64,000 nucleotides of DNA from NCBI GenBank assembly GCA_026400355.1, contig JAPLPE010000021.1, positions 124,001 through 188,000 on the forward strand, given 5' to 3'. This stretch comes from Rhodobacterales bacterium. GTDB taxonomy: Bacteria > Pseudomonadota > Alphaproteobacteria > Rhodobacterales > Rhodobacteraceae. How positions within the stretch are numbered: position 1 is the first letter of the stretch; every line of letters starts with the position of its first letter. Both the position numbers and the translations under genes were made by a program. Shown piece by piece: positions 17,800 to 26,845 of this stretch. A model generated the notes under the pieces. It worked only from the letters and a program-made list of their open reading frames with translations. It was not told the origin of the DNA and did no database searches.

Positions 17800-18748
17800 A
17801 ACGGGGTGCGGCGGCGCGTTTGAGGCGGTCGTTGATGCCGCGGCCAAGGCCATGGTCGGGGATCGGTGACACCGCGATGCGATTGGCGCCCATGCCGTCA
17901 AGGCGGTGGAGGTGGCCGAAGAGGTTGGCGGCAGCCTCCGTCAGGTCGGCTGACGGGGAAAGGTTGAGGGGTGCCTCGACTGGGCCGAAACCGAGGAGGG
18001 TTTCCCCTGGTTCGACGGTTGTAGCGTTCAGGCGGACGGTGCCCTGCGGGGCGTAGTGCGAGGCGAGTTGGCCGGGGGCCCGAGGCAGAGCGGGGTCGTC
18101 CTGCGGCATCAGGAGAGGAGTGCCGAGACGGGCGACGATAGCCTCGGCCGGTATGCCGCCGGCGCGCAGGATCGTGGCGGGGCCATCGAGGCCGATGATC
18201 GTGGATTCAAGGCCAAGGCCGCAGGGGCCGCCATCGACAACTGCATCGATCCGGCCCGAAAGACCTGCGATGACATGTGCGGCGGTCGTAGGGCTGATCC
18301 GGCCTGACGGGTTGGCGGAGGGTGCGGCGACGGGGCCGCCGAAGGCCCTGAGCAGGGATTGTGCCACGGGATGGGCGGGGATGCGGACGGCAAGCGTCGT
18401 CAGCCCGGCGGTGACAAGGGTGGAAATGCCGCTGTCTGCGCACAGGGGCAGGACGAGGGTAAGTGCACCGGGCCAGAAGGCGGAAGCGAGGGCTTGGGCG
18501 CGGGCGTCGAAGGTGACATAGCGGCGGGCGGCAGCCACATCGGGGAGATGGACGATCAGCGGGTTGAAGCTGGGCCGGCCCTTGGCAGCATAGATCCCGG
18601 CCACGGCGCGGTCGTTGCGGGCGTCGGCACCAAGGCCATACACCGTCTCGGTCGGGAAGGCGACAAGGCCGCCGTCCCGCAGAATCTCGGCAGCGCGGGC
18701 CAGCCCTGCGGCATCGGGCACGAGCATGGGCAGGATCGCGAGAGGCAT
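17795..18748 (-). CDS. tsaC: L-threonylcarbamoyladenylate synthase (Sua5/YrdC type)
   Basis: This 317-residue protein makes threonylcarbamoyl-AMP for the t6A modification of ANN-decoding tRNAs. The YrdC domain shows FPTETVYGLGADA, KGRPSFNPLIVH and AAPSANPSGRISPT. The extra C-terminal Sua5 domain (PGQLASHYAPQG onward) makes it the long Sua5 form rather than the short TsaC. ATG 18748 is favoured over an upstream TTG at 18778. It is divergent from the acyl-CoA dehydrogenase gene. Confidence 0.94.
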   Translation of the reverse strand: MPLAILPMLVPDAAGLARAAEILRDGGLVAFPTETVYGLGADARNDRAVAGIYAAKGRPSFNPLIVHLPDVAAARRYVTFDARAQALASAFWPGALTLVLPLCADSGISTLVTAGLTTLAVRIPAHPVAQSLLRAFGGPVAAPSANPSGRISPTTAAHVIAGLSGRIDAVVDGGPCGLGLESTIIGLDGPATILRAGGIPAEAIVARLGTPLLMPQDDPALPRAPGQLASHYAPQGTVRLNATTVEPGETLLGFGPVEAPLNLSPSADLTEAAANLFGHLHRLDGMGANRIAVSPIPDHGLGRGINDRLKRAAAPRS

Positions 18749-18893
18749 GACGTGGCGTTCCGGTTGCGGGTGGGACAAGGGCGTTTAACCCTTGGCACTG
18801 AGAATGCTCATAGCCATCGCATCGGGGGATGCCAAGCGGTGCCGGTTGACCGGTGCGGCTGGGTCATCTGCCCCGGATCAGACAGAGAACTTC

Positions 18894-20594
18894 ATGCCCT
18901 ATCGATCCCCCGTTTCCGAATTCCAGTTCTTGCTTGACCATGTGACGGGTTACGCTGCCGTCACTGCGACCGCCAGGTTTGCCGAGGCCGGGGCCGAGAC
19001 GGCGACGGCGATCCTGACCGAGGCGGGGCGGCTGTCAGACGCGGTGATGGCCCCGCTGAACCGGGGGGGCGACCAGACGCCGGCGCGGCTGGAGAACGGG
19101 ATCGTGCGGACGTCGCCGGGCTTTGCCGCCGGGTTCAAGACGATTGCCGAGGGCGGGTGGATCGGGATTGCGGCGTCGGTTGAGTCGGGGGGCATGGGGC
19201 TGCCCATGACGCTGACCACGGCGGTCAATGACATGATGTCGGGGGCCTGCCTGTCGCTCGCGCTTAACCCGCTGATGTGTCAGGGGCAGATCGAGGCACT
19301 GGAGCATCATGCGAGCGAGGAGATCCGGGCGCTGTATCTGCCGAAGCTGATTTCGGGTGAATGGACGGGGACGATGAACCTGACCGAGCCGCAGGCCGGG
19401 TCTGACGTTGGGGCGCTCGCGACCAAGGCGGAGCCGGTGGGGGACGGGACCCACAGGATCACGGGGCAGAAGATCTACATCAGTTGGGGCGACCATGATT
19501 TTGGCGGGAACGTCTGCCATCTGGTACTGGCGCGGCTGCCCGAGGGGGTGCCGGGGACCAAGGGGATCAGCCTGTTCATGGTGCCCAAGTTCCTGCCCGA
19601 CGCCGAGGGCAATCCCGGGCAGCGCAACAGCCTGCGGGTGATGAGCCTTGAGCACAAGCTGGGCCTGCATGGGTCGCCCACGGCAGTGATGGCCTATGAG
19701 GGTGCAACCGGCTGGCTGGTGGGCGCGCCGCATGGCGGGATGGCAGCGATGTTCACGATGATGAACAATGCGCGTCTGGGCGTGGGCGTGCAGGGGATCG
19801 GTGTGGCCGAGGCGGCGTATCAGCAGGCGCTGGCCTATGCGATGGACCGCAAACAGGGCCGCACGGGTGGCTCGGGTACTATTGTCGAACATGCCGATGT
19901 GCGGCGGATGCTGGCCACGATGAAGGCCGAAGTGTTTGCGGCGCGGTCGATTGCTTTGTCCTGCGCGGTGGCGATCGATCTGGCGCGGGCGACGGGCGAT
20001 GCGGCGTGGAAGACGCGGGCGGCGCTGCTGACGCCCATCGCCAAGGCGTTCGGGACAGAGACGGGGATCACCGTGTCGGGCCTTGGCGTGCAGGTGCATG
20101 GCGGGGCGGGGTTCATCGAACAGACGGGTGTCGCGCAGTTTTCGCGCGACGTGCGGGTGACGGCGATCTATGAGGGAACCAATGGCATTCAGGCGATGGA
20201 CCTTGTCGGCCGCAAGATGATGGACGGCGGCGAGGCTGCGTTCCGGCTTCTGGACGAGGTCTGCGAAGGGGCCAAGGCGGCAAAGGGCAGGCTTGACGGT
20301 CTGGCCGAGGCAGTCTGGCATGCGGCGGAAACGCTGCGGGAAACGACAGAGTGGATGGTGCAGTGCCCTGCCGAGGACCGGAATGCGGGGGCTGTACCTT
20401 ACCTCATGGCCTTTGCACGGGTACTGGGGGCGCATGCGCATCTGAAGGCGGCAGCGACGGGGGATGTGGGGCGGCTGCGGCTTGCTACATTCTATATCCG
20501 GCGGTTGCTACCGGAACATGCGGCGCTCTTGGCCCATGTTCGTGAGGGTGCAAGCGATCTGATGGCGATTTCGCCCGAGGATCTGGCGGCATGA
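18894..20594 (+). CDS. Acyl-CoA dehydrogenase, DmdC-like
   Basis: This 566-residue flavoprotein has the N- and C-terminal extensions of the DmdC/AcdC subgroup. Recognisable parts are the N-terminal cap (MPYRSPVSEFQFLLDHV), the FAD/substrate motif MNLTEPQAGSDVGAL, GQKIYISWGDHDF and the C-terminal VQVHGGAGFIEQTGV with YEGTNGIQAMDLVGRK. DmdC oxidises 3-methylmercaptopropionyl-CoA in DMSP demethylation; close paralogues act on other acyl-CoAs, so the substrate is open. ATG 18894 matches the family start. The stop overlaps the MBL-fold gene, so both are co-translated. Confidence 0.88.
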   Translation: MPYRSPVSEFQFLLDHVTGYAAVTATARFAEAGAETATAILTEAGRLSDAVMAPLNRGGDQTPARLENGIVRTSPGFAAGFKTIAEGGWIGIAASVESGGMGLPMTLTTAVNDMMSGACLSLALNPLMCQGQIEALEHHASEEIRALYLPKLISGEWTGTMNLTEPQAGSDVGALATKAEPVGDGTHRITGQKIYISWGDHDFGGNVCHLVLARLPEGVPGTKGISLFMVPKFLPDAEGNPGQRNSLRVMSLEHKLGLHGSPTAVMAYEGATGWLVGAPHGGMAAMFTMMNNARLGVGVQGIGVAEAAYQQALAYAMDRKQGRTGGSGTIVEHADVRRMLATMKAEVFAARSIALSCAVAIDLARATGDAAWKTRAALLTPIAKAFGTETGITVSGLGVQVHGGAGFIEQTGVAQFSRDVRVTAIYEGTNGIQAMDLVGRKMMDGGEAAFRLLDEVCEGAKAAKGRLDGLAEAVWHAAETLRETTEWMVQCPAEDRNAGAVPYLMAFARVLGAHAHLKAAATGDVGRLRLATFYIRRLLPEHAALLAHVREGASDLMAISPEDLAA

Positions 20595-21631
20595 ACGGCC
20601 AGTCGCCCGAGGGCGTCAGGCATCCTTTGACCGACCGGCCCGAGGGGGCGTCGGCGGTGCAGGTGGCAGATGGTGTCCTTTGGATGCGGCTGCCGCTGCC
20701 GATGGCGCTGAACCATATCAATGTCTATGCGCTGGACGATGGCGACGGCTGGACCATTGTCGATACGGGCATGATGTCGGTCCATGCGCGGGAGGCCTGG
20801 GCGGCTTTGCTGGCCGGGCCATTAGGGGGCCGTGCGGTGCGGCGGGTGGTGGTGACGCATCATCATCCGGACCATGTGGGCCTTGCAGCCGATTTCGTGG
20901 CGCGGGGGGCGGAATTGGTCATGCCGCGCACGGCGTGGTTGATGGCGCGGATGATGACGGCGGTGGAGCATCCGGTGCATCCGCCCGAATCGGTCGAGTT
21001 CTATCGGCGAAACGGTGTGTCGGGAGCGATTCTGGCCGAATGGCTAGGCAAGCGGCCTTTCAATTTCATGGACTGCGTGGCGATGCTCCCGCTGGGCTAT
21101 ACCCGGCTAGCGGAGGGCGCTGTGATCCGGATGGGCGGGAGGACCTGGGATGTGCGGATGGGCAATGGCCATGCGCCGGAACATGCGACGTTCTGGAGCC
21201 GGGATGATGCGCTGGTGATCGGTGGAGATCAGTTCCTGCCAGGGATCAGCCCGAATCTGGGCGTCTACGCGACCGAGCCCGAAGCGGATCCTGCCCACGA
21301 CTGGATCGAGGCCTGCGAACGCCTGTCGGACTTTGCGCGGGACGATCAGTTCGTACTGCCAGGGCACAAGTTGCCCTTTGTCGGACTGCCGTTCCGGTTG
21401 CGGCAGATGATTGCCAATCACCACGAGGCGCTTGTCCGGCTTGAGGCGGCGCTGGCCGTGCCGCTGCGCGCGACGGAGACGTTTTCGACGCTGTACAAGC
21501 GCGAGATCGGTGAGCGAGAGTTCGGGCTCGCGCTGGCCGAGGCGGTGGGGCATCTGAACCACCTGCACCAGACGGGGCGGGCTGTGCGCCGGATGGGCGA
21601 GGATGGCGCGTGGCGGTGGCAACGCGCCTGA
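20591..21631 (+). CDS. MBL-fold metallo-hydrolase
   Basis: This 346-residue protein of the glyoxalase II/beta-lactamase fold has the metal motif THHHPDH near residues 94-100, an NGHAPEH segment further on and GHKLPF in the C-terminal part. It is translationally coupled to the acyl-CoA dehydrogenase (ATGA overlap). A thioesterase-like or detoxifying hydrolase acting on the same pathway is plausible, but the substrate is unknown. Confidence 0.88.
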   Translation: MNGQSPEGVRHPLTDRPEGASAVQVADGVLWMRLPLPMALNHINVYALDDGDGWTIVDTGMMSVHAREAWAALLAGPLGGRAVRRVVVTHHHPDHVGLAADFVARGAELVMPRTAWLMARMMTAVEHPVHPPESVEFYRRNGVSGAILAEWLGKRPFNFMDCVAMLPLGYTRLAEGAVIRMGGRTWDVRMGNGHAPEHATFWSRDDALVIGGDQFLPGISPNLGVYATEPEADPAHDWIEACERLSDFARDDQFVLPGHKLPFVGLPFRLRQMIANHHEALVRLEAALAVPLRATETFSTLYKREIGEREFGLALAEAVGHLNHLHQTGRAVRRMGEDGAWRWQRA

Positions 21632-21737
21632 CCGGGGCTGTGCCATCTGGCGCAACCGGGCGCGTGACAGACTTCGGAAACTGCGCTGACGCGGCGCATT
21701 ACAAGAAGTTAGCCCGCGCGGGCGCATGTGAAACGGG

Positions 21738-22669
21738 ATGAACATCTTGGTTTTGGCAATGCGGTGGGCCCTTTCGGTTGTCCTTGCGGGGGTTTCGGTT
21801 CTGTGGCTTGCCGGAGCGGTTAAGGCACAGGGGGCATCGCCCCTGTCCGCGCCGGACAGGTCCAGCCCGAAAGACTGGATGACCCCTTTTCTGGCCGAAG
21901 CCGACGCGTTCGAGTACCACCAGATGATGTGCTGCGCGGTTTCTTTGACCTGAGCAGTTTTCCCCCCGCGTTTCATGACAAGATCGGTGGCGAGGTCGCG
22001 ACCGATCTGATCGATATTCTGAATCGTCTGCCACAGGCTGCGCTGATGTCCGGGCCGGGCGATCCGACGGGGACGGACCCGATTGCCGATCACTGGATCG
22101 TTCCGGGGACCGAGATTGCGCTGGTCCGGAAGGAGAGCGGGCTTGATTCCGAAATCTTTGTTGTCCCGCCCGAGATCATCGGCCGCCTGGCTGCGTTTCA
22201 TGAAGAGATCATCCACGCGCCTCGGCAGCGCGAAACCAACTATCCTGAACTGAGCGAGGTTCTGATTCAGGCCAGAGGGCCACTTTTCCCGGTGGCCCTG
22301 GTCGAAAAGATCCTGCGCCCGTTCAAGGTGGTCTTTCTTGATACGCCGATCTGGAAACAGGTGATCGCGGCGTCGTTTCTGGTGTTGCTCATTTGGCTGA
22401 ACATGAGGTAGCTGCGATTCATCAACCCGAGGTTGCAGCATTTGTCCGAAGGTGGTGCAGGGCTGGCGCGGCTGTCTGGTCCGACGGTTCTGGCGGGGTC
22501 CTTTGCGCTGTTCTATCTGGTGGTTTCCGGCGAACTGAAAGTGCAGGGCCAGGTCGCGCTGTTGACTCTGCTGATCCGGGATCTGGCGATGATCGTGGCG
22601 GGGGCCTGGCTGGCCTGGTCGTTGACCATGACCTATTCCACCCGCAGGAGTGCCAAAACTACTTCATAG
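21738..22669 (+). pseudogene. MscS-family mechanosensitive channel, broken
   Basis: Frame 21738 gives a signal peptide and a periplasmic start (SPKDWMTPFLAEADAFEYHQM). Similarity continues in another frame from about 21929 (LRGFFDLSSFPPAFHDKIGG, DHWIVPGTEIALVR), so there is a frameshift near 21925-21930. A TAG at 22409-22411 then interrupts that frame, and after it come hydrophobic helices (LAGSFALFYLVVSG, LAMIVAGAWLAW). The pore helix and cytoplasmic domain are missing. The pieces match the N-terminal periplasmic and first membrane regions of a large MscS-type channel. At least three lesions make it a pseudogene; the family call is moderately sure. Confidence 0.6.
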
Positions 22670-22964
22670 CTGTAGGATATGGCCCCAATTGAAGGCGACA
22701 CGCTCTAATGCAGAGCATGTTTCCCGCGGCATTGCGATGGCATCAGACGTCGCAATCAACTTCACATCGCTTTCCAACGGCGGAAGGACCAGACTTGGAG
22801 TTCAACAGTTCGAGGCAAGGGTCATCTTCGATCCGAACAATTCCAAATGATGTCCCCGGTCGCGGCAAAGCGCGATTGTGCTTCAGGCTGCGTCCGGGGG
22901 CGTGACAGCGGGTTGGAATTGGGCTAACCCACGGCCCAGCAGTTCAAGAGCCAAGGAGTGGCAC
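22670..22964. other. Intergenic stretch, nothing recognised
   Basis: About 295 bp lie between the broken channel gene and the oxidase small subunit. No convincing ORF, repeat or RNA was seen. It must hold the promoter of the oxidase gene; a strong ribosome site AAGGAG is at about 22952-22957. Confidence 0.5.
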
Positions 22965-23099
22965 ATGGCCGAGTTCAAGCCGGGCAGCATGGATATCACC
23001 CAACACGAAAAGACCTTCGATTCTTTCATGAAGATCATTGTCAGGACGACCATCGGAATCATTGTGATCCTGATCTTTCTTGCCTTGGTCGGGACCTGA
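22965..23099 (+). CDS. aa3-type cytochrome c oxidase subunit IV (small)
   Basis: This 44-residue protein begins MAEFKPGSMDITQHEKTF and continues with a single transmembrane helix (IGIIVILIFLALVG). The soluble GSMDI-x2-(H/Q)EKTF start and one helix are diagnostic for the small subunit IV of alphaproteobacterial aa3 oxidases. It packs against subunits I and III; its role is structural. The ATG is preceded by AAGGAG at ideal spacing. The main oxidase subunits are not in this window. Confidence 0.88.
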   Translation: MAEFKPGSMDITQHEKTFDSFMKIIVRTTIGIIVILIFLALVGT

Positions 23100-23122
23100 C
23101 CTCAAGTCGTCGGGGTCTGCTG

Positions 23123-23761
23123 ATGGATCGGCGCAGTTTTGTTCTGGGGCTCCCCTTTGCCCTTGCGGGCTGTGGTGCACCTTCGGTCTGGGCGCCGGAT
23201 GAAGAGGTCATGCGGGCCGTGTACCGGCATGACGGGCCGCCGATGATCACGCTGTTCACGATGAAGGGTGTGAAATCGGGGTATGGAGCACATACGTCGC
23301 TCATGATCAACGCGAGCCAGCGGGTGGTCTTTGATCCGGCGGGCAGCCTTGTGAATGCCGAGATTCCGGAACGGAACGATGTGCTGTTCGGGATCACGCC
23401 CCGGGTCGAGGATTTCTATATCGGCTATCATGCGCGAACGACCTACTTCGTCGTCCGGCAGGACAAGGAGGTTGCGCCGGAAGTGGCGGAACTGGCGTTG
23501 CAGCTTGCCCTGGAAAATGGGCCAGTGCCGCGTTCGGCCTGTACGCTGGCCACGTCGAGCCTGCTGAGCAAGCTGCCGGGGTTCGAGCGGATCAATTCGA
23601 CGCTGTTGCCTGACCGGCTGGAGATGCGGTTCGGCGAGCTACCGGGAGTGGTGACGCAGGAATACCGCGACTATGACCCCGATCAGGACCGGTCAGCCGA
23701 GATTGCGGAGTTTCAGGCGACTCCGGAAACCGCGGTCACTGGCGTTTCCGCTTCGCAGTAG
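23123..23761 (+). CDS. Hypothetical lipoprotein
   Basis: This 212-residue protein has a short signal (DRRSFVLGLPFALAGCG) ending in the lipobox L-A-G-C at about residues 15-18, so it should be acylated and exported. The mature part has a GAHTSLMIN...VVFDPAGS segment and a Cys near the middle (RSACTLATSSLL), recalling NlpC/P60-like or DUF4105-like cysteine hydrolases where Cys and His lie apart. That link is inference. It sits 23 bp after the oxidase small subunit gene. Confidence 0.78.
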   Translation: MDRRSFVLGLPFALAGCGAPSVWAPDEEVMRAVYRHDGPPMITLFTMKGVKSGYGAHTSLMINASQRVVFDPAGSLVNAEIPERNDVLFGITPRVEDFYIGYHARTTYFVVRQDKEVAPEVAELALQLALENGPVPRSACTLATSSLLSKLPGFERINSTLLPDRLEMRFGELPGVVTQEYRDYDPDQDRSAEIAEFQATPETAVTGVSASQ

Positions 23762-24094
23762 TCAGGCGAAGGCCCCGAGGGCCATGACGCCGTAAAGCAC
23801 GGCGGCGCCTGCAATCATTGCCCCCAGGACGGAGCGGGTCCACCAACCGACTGCGACGGTGGCCACTGCGGCGATCGCCCGGGCGAGGTCGGGCTGGCCG
23901 CCGGTTGCCTGCGGCCAGATCACCAAGGGTGCGACAAGGCCGGGCAGAACGGCGACGGCGGTATAGCGCAGGTGGCGCAGCACCCATTCCGGCAGATCGC
24001 GCCCGCCGATCAGGCCGAGGAACGAAAACCGGATCAGGAAGGTGCCGACGCCGAGGATGACGATGACCGTCCAGATGGTGGCTGTGGTGATCAT
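23762..24094 (-). CDS. azlD: AzlD-family branched-chain amino acid exporter small subunit
   Basis: This 110-residue protein has four hydrophobic helices and begins MITTATIWTVIVILGVGTF. The segment LPEWVLRHLRYTAVAVLPGL is typical of AzlD. With AzlC it forms an exporter for branched-chain amino acids and analogues. The start overlaps the azlC stop by 4 bp. Confidence 0.92.
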   Translation of the reverse strand: MITTATIWTVIVILGVGTFLIRFSFLGLIGGRDLPEWVLRHLRYTAVAVLPGLVAPLVIWPQATGGQPDLARAIAAVATVAVGWWTRSVLGAMIAGAAVLYGVMALGAFA

Positions 24095-24804
24095 GCCGTG
24101 GCCCTTTGCTTCATCCAGAGTTCGGCCTGTGCGCCGGTCATCATGGCGGCCAATGCCGCGATCAGGAGGCCAAGCGAGAAGGGGACAAAGGCCAGCACGA
24201 GGGACAAGGTGACCGAGACGAGCGCTGCCGCAAGATGGGGGATCGTTCGGAGCATGGGCGCGATCATGGCGAGGAAGCAGATCGGCACCGCGAAATCGAG
24301 CGCCAGCCATGTGGGCATGGCCGTGCCGATCAGCGCGCCGACGACCGTCAGCACATACCAGACGGGGCAGACAGGCGTGACCGCGCCGAGGAAGTAGAAG
24401 AAGCGCTGGTTGACGGTCCACTGCGGTTCTTTCTCGAACCGTGTGATGGCGCAGGCATAGGTGGCGTCGACAAGGAAGTAGGAGATGAGCGCCCGCTGCC
24501 AGACCGGGGCCGCGCCGAGCCAGGGGGTGAGCGAGGCCGAATACATCGCCATCCGCAGGTTCACGGCAAGCGCGGTCGCCAGCACGATGAAGGTGGGGGT
24601 CTGGTCGACCATGAGTTGCAGGGCGGTGAACTGCGACGCGCCCGCGATGACCACGACGGAAAACATGAGCGATTGCAGGATGTTCAGCCCCGCCTCGGTC
24701 GCCACGACCCCGAAGAGGAGCGAGAAGGGCGCGATGACGAGGAGGAAGGGCAGGCCGTCGCGGAGGCCCGTCATGTAGGCGGATTTGGTGGTGGTCTGGG
24801 TCAT
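24091..24804 (-). CDS. azlC: AzlC-family branched-chain amino acid exporter large subunit
   Basis: This 237-residue membrane protein includes the conserved GLRDGLPFLLVIAPFSLLFG, SVVVIAGASQFTALQLM and NLRMAMYSASLTPWL segments of AzlC. It is the larger half of the AzlCD exporter. It is divergent from mobA with about 58 bp between starts. Confidence 0.93.
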   Translation of the reverse strand: MTQTTTKSAYMTGLRDGLPFLLVIAPFSLLFGVVATEAGLNILQSLMFSVVVIAGASQFTALQLMVDQTPTFIVLATALAVNLRMAMYSASLTPWLGAAPVWQRALISYFLVDATYACAITRFEKEPQWTVNQRFFYFLGAVTPVCPVWYVLTVVGALIGTAMPTWLALDFAVPICFLAMIAPMLRTIPHLAAALVSVTLSLVLAFVPFSLGLLIAALAAMMTGAQAELWMKQRATA

Positions 24805-24862
24805 GGGGGTGGCCTACTCTCACGTCACGGCAGGGCGTAAGGCGCGCGCGGGGGAAAGACAA

Positions 24863-25468
24863 TTGGCGGAATGGGGCGGCGGGCCGGTTGGTGTCATCCT
24901 CGCGGGCGGGTTATCGCGGCGGATGGGGGGCGGGGACAAGGGGCTGCGGGCGTTTGGCGTGGGCACGGTGCTGGGGGCGGTGATTGCGCGGTTTGGGCCG
25001 CAGGTGGATCAGCTCGCGCTGAATGCGAACGGGGATGCGGGGCGGTTTGCGCGGTATGGGTTGCCTGTGATAGCCGATAGTGTGGCGGGGTTTCCGGGGC
25101 CGTTGGCGGGGGTTCTGGCGGCGATGGACTGGGCGGCGGGCCTTGGGGCCGGGGCGGTGGTGACGGTGCCGGGGGATACGCCGTTCCTGCCGGGTGATCT
25201 GGTGCCGCGGTTGTTATGGGCGGCAGAGGGCGGGTCGGGGCTGGCGGTGGCGGCGACGGCGGGGGGTGGAGTGCATCCCACGGCAGGGCTGTGGCCCGTG
25301 GCGTTGCGGGGGGAACTGGCGGCGGCCTTGGCGCGGGGGGAGCGGAAGGTCACGGATTTCACGCAGGCTTTCGGCGCGGCGGTGGTGCCGTTCCCGTCGG
25401 GGCCGCCGGACCCGTTTCTGAACGTGAACACGCCCGAGGATCTGGCGGTGGCGGAGGCGTGGCTGTGA
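24863..25468 (+). CDS. mobA: Molybdenum cofactor guanylyltransferase MobA
   Basis: This 201-residue nucleotidyltransferase attaches GMP to molybdopterin. The start of the Rossmann fold, VGVILAGGLSRRMGGGDKGL (about 9-28), carries the GTP-binding G-G-x-S-R-R-M and K motifs; VPGDTPFLP and NVNTPEDLA follow. The start is probably TTG at 24863 behind a GGGGGAAAG ribosome site; no ATG or GTG suits the fold. It overlaps mobB by 4 bp. Confidence 0.92.
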   Translation: MAEWGGGPVGVILAGGLSRRMGGGDKGLRAFGVGTVLGAVIARFGPQVDQLALNANGDAGRFARYGLPVIADSVAGFPGPLAGVLAAMDWAAGLGAGAVVTVPGDTPFLPGDLVPRLLWAAEGGSGLAVAATAGGGVHPTAGLWPVALRGELAAALARGERKVTDFTQAFGAAVVPFPSGPPDPFLNVNTPEDLAVAEAWL

Positions 25469-25968
25469 AAGTTCTTGGCATCATCGGCTACAAGAACGCG
25501 GGCAAGACGAGTCTTGTGGAGCGGCTGGTCACCGAGATCTCGGGGCGCGGGTTTTCGGTGTCGACAGTCAAGCATGCGCATCACGCGTTCGATCTGGATC
25601 AGCCGGGGAAGGATACGTTCCGGCATCGGAAGGCCGGGGCGCGGCAGGTGATGCTGTCGACGGGCGCTCGCTGGGTGCTGATGAGCGAGTTGCGCGGGAC
25701 GGCGGAGCCGGAGTTGGCGGATCTGCTGGGGCGGATGGACCCTGTCGATCTGGTGCTGGTGGAGGGGTACAAGCGCGACCTGCATCCGAAGGTCGAGGTG
25801 CACCGGCCTGTCACTGGGCATCCGCGCATCGCGCCGGGGGACCCGACAGTGCGGGCGGTGGCAACGGATGGTGCGGTAGCGGTCGGTGTGCCGGTGCTGG
25901 ACCTGAACGATACGGGGGCGGTGGCGGATTTCATTCTGCGCGAAACGGGGTTGGTTCCGGGTGGATGA
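25465..25968 (+). CDS. mobB: Molybdopterin-guanine dinucleotide biosynthesis protein MobB
   Basis: This 167-residue P-loop GTPase starts at GTG 25465 (KVLGIIGYKNAGKTSL), with Walker A GYKNAGKTS. The HAHHAFDLDQPGKDT and VLVEGYKRD segments are typical. MobB binds GTP and supports MobA, but is often dispensable. It is coupled to mobA upstream and overlaps the next gene by 8 bp. Confidence 0.93.
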   Translation: MKVLGIIGYKNAGKTSLVERLVTEISGRGFSVSTVKHAHHAFDLDQPGKDTFRHRKAGARQVMLSTGARWVLMSELRGTAEPELADLLGRMDPVDLVLVEGYKRDLHPKVEVHRPVTGHPRIAPGDPTVRAVATDGAVAVGVPVLDLNDTGAVADFILRETGLVPGG

Positions 25969-26845
25969 CGGGCCGTTTGACAGTCTTCTGATGGTGGATT
26001 GGTCGGGGGGGAATGACACAGGGTCAACTCCCCGGAAGGACGCGATCTGGGCCTGTCTGGCCCTGGGCGGGGTTGTCGAGGCGCCGGTTTACCTGCGCAA
26101 CAGGTCCGTGGCCGAGGCGTGGATCGGGGACAGAATTGCAGAGGAGTTGGCGGCAGGGCGGCGGTTTTGCGTGGGGTTCGACTTTCCCTTTGCGACACCT
26201 GCGGGATTTGCGCTGGCGATGACGGGGCAGGATGATCCGCTGGCCCTGTGGGACTGGTTTGCGGCCCGGGTGCAGGACGGGCCGAAGGGGAACACGCGGT
26301 TTGACATCGCGGGAGAGATCAACCGGATGTTTCCTGGCGTGGGGCCGTTCTGGGGCAACGGGCTGGCGCGCGAGATTGCAGACCTGCCGCGCAAGGGGAA
26401 TGCGCGGTCGTTCCGCTGGCCCGTGCCCAAGCGGCGGGTCGAGGCGAAAGCCGCGGGGGCCTTCGAATGCTGGCAGTTGTCGGGGGCGGGGGCCGTAGGA
26501 TCACAGATGATCATGGGGATGCCTGTGCTGGCCCGGTTGCGGCAGCAGTTTGCGGGGCAGATCGCGGTCTGGCCATGGGAAGGGCTTGCGGCGGTGACTC
26601 TGGTGGAAATCTGGCCGTCGCTGCTGCGCGACGCGGTGCGGGCGGCGGAGGGGCCGAGGGATATCCGGGATGCAGTGCAGGTGTGGGTGCTGGCCGGGGC
26701 GATTGCGCGGCTGTCGGGAGATGCGGTGCGGCGGATGCTTGACGTCGGGCCAGACGCGGAAGGGTGGATTTTCGGCGTTGATCACGAGGCCGAGTTGCGG
26801 GATTCTGCACGCGACTTTGTGGCCGCATCGGACAGCGCCGGATGA
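25961..26845 (+). CDS. Hypothetical protein, RNase H-fold-like (DUF429-like) in the mob operon
   Basis: This 294-residue protein starts at GTG 25961. The layout suggests an RNase H-like fold: a first strand with an acidic residue (LLMVDWSGG, 10-18), a second core strand GFDFPFATPAGF, a later EIWPS element and a final helix starting IRDAVQVW. This order resembles DUF429 predicted nucleases, but I am not certain of the family. It is tightly packed between mobB and a GNAT gene. A link to molybdenum cofactor work is only by context. Confidence 0.6.
   Translation: MDDGPFDSLLMVDWSGGNDTGSTPRKDAIWACLALGGVVEAPVYLRNRSVAEAWIGDRIAEELAAGRRFCVGFDFPFATPAGFALAMTGQDDPLALWDWFAARVQDGPKGNTRFDIAGEINRMFPGVGPFWGNGLAREIADLPRKGNARSFRWPVPKRRVEAKAAGAFECWQLSGAGAVGSQMIMGMPVLARLRQQFAGQIAVWPWEGLAAVTLVEIWPSLLRDAVRAAEGPRDIRDAVQVWVLAGAIARLSGDAVRRMLDVGPDAEGWIFGVDHEAELRDSARDFVAASDSAG

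Noticed and set aside
19035-20441. A 468-codon minus-strand frame
   Set aside because: It mirrors the acyl-CoA dehydrogenase gene, which has full family motifs; the mirror frame has none.
24785-24862. Upstream extension of mobA
   Set aside because: The extra 26 residues would precede the nucleotide-binding strand and overlap the azlC promoter region; TTG 24863 with its ribosome site fits better.
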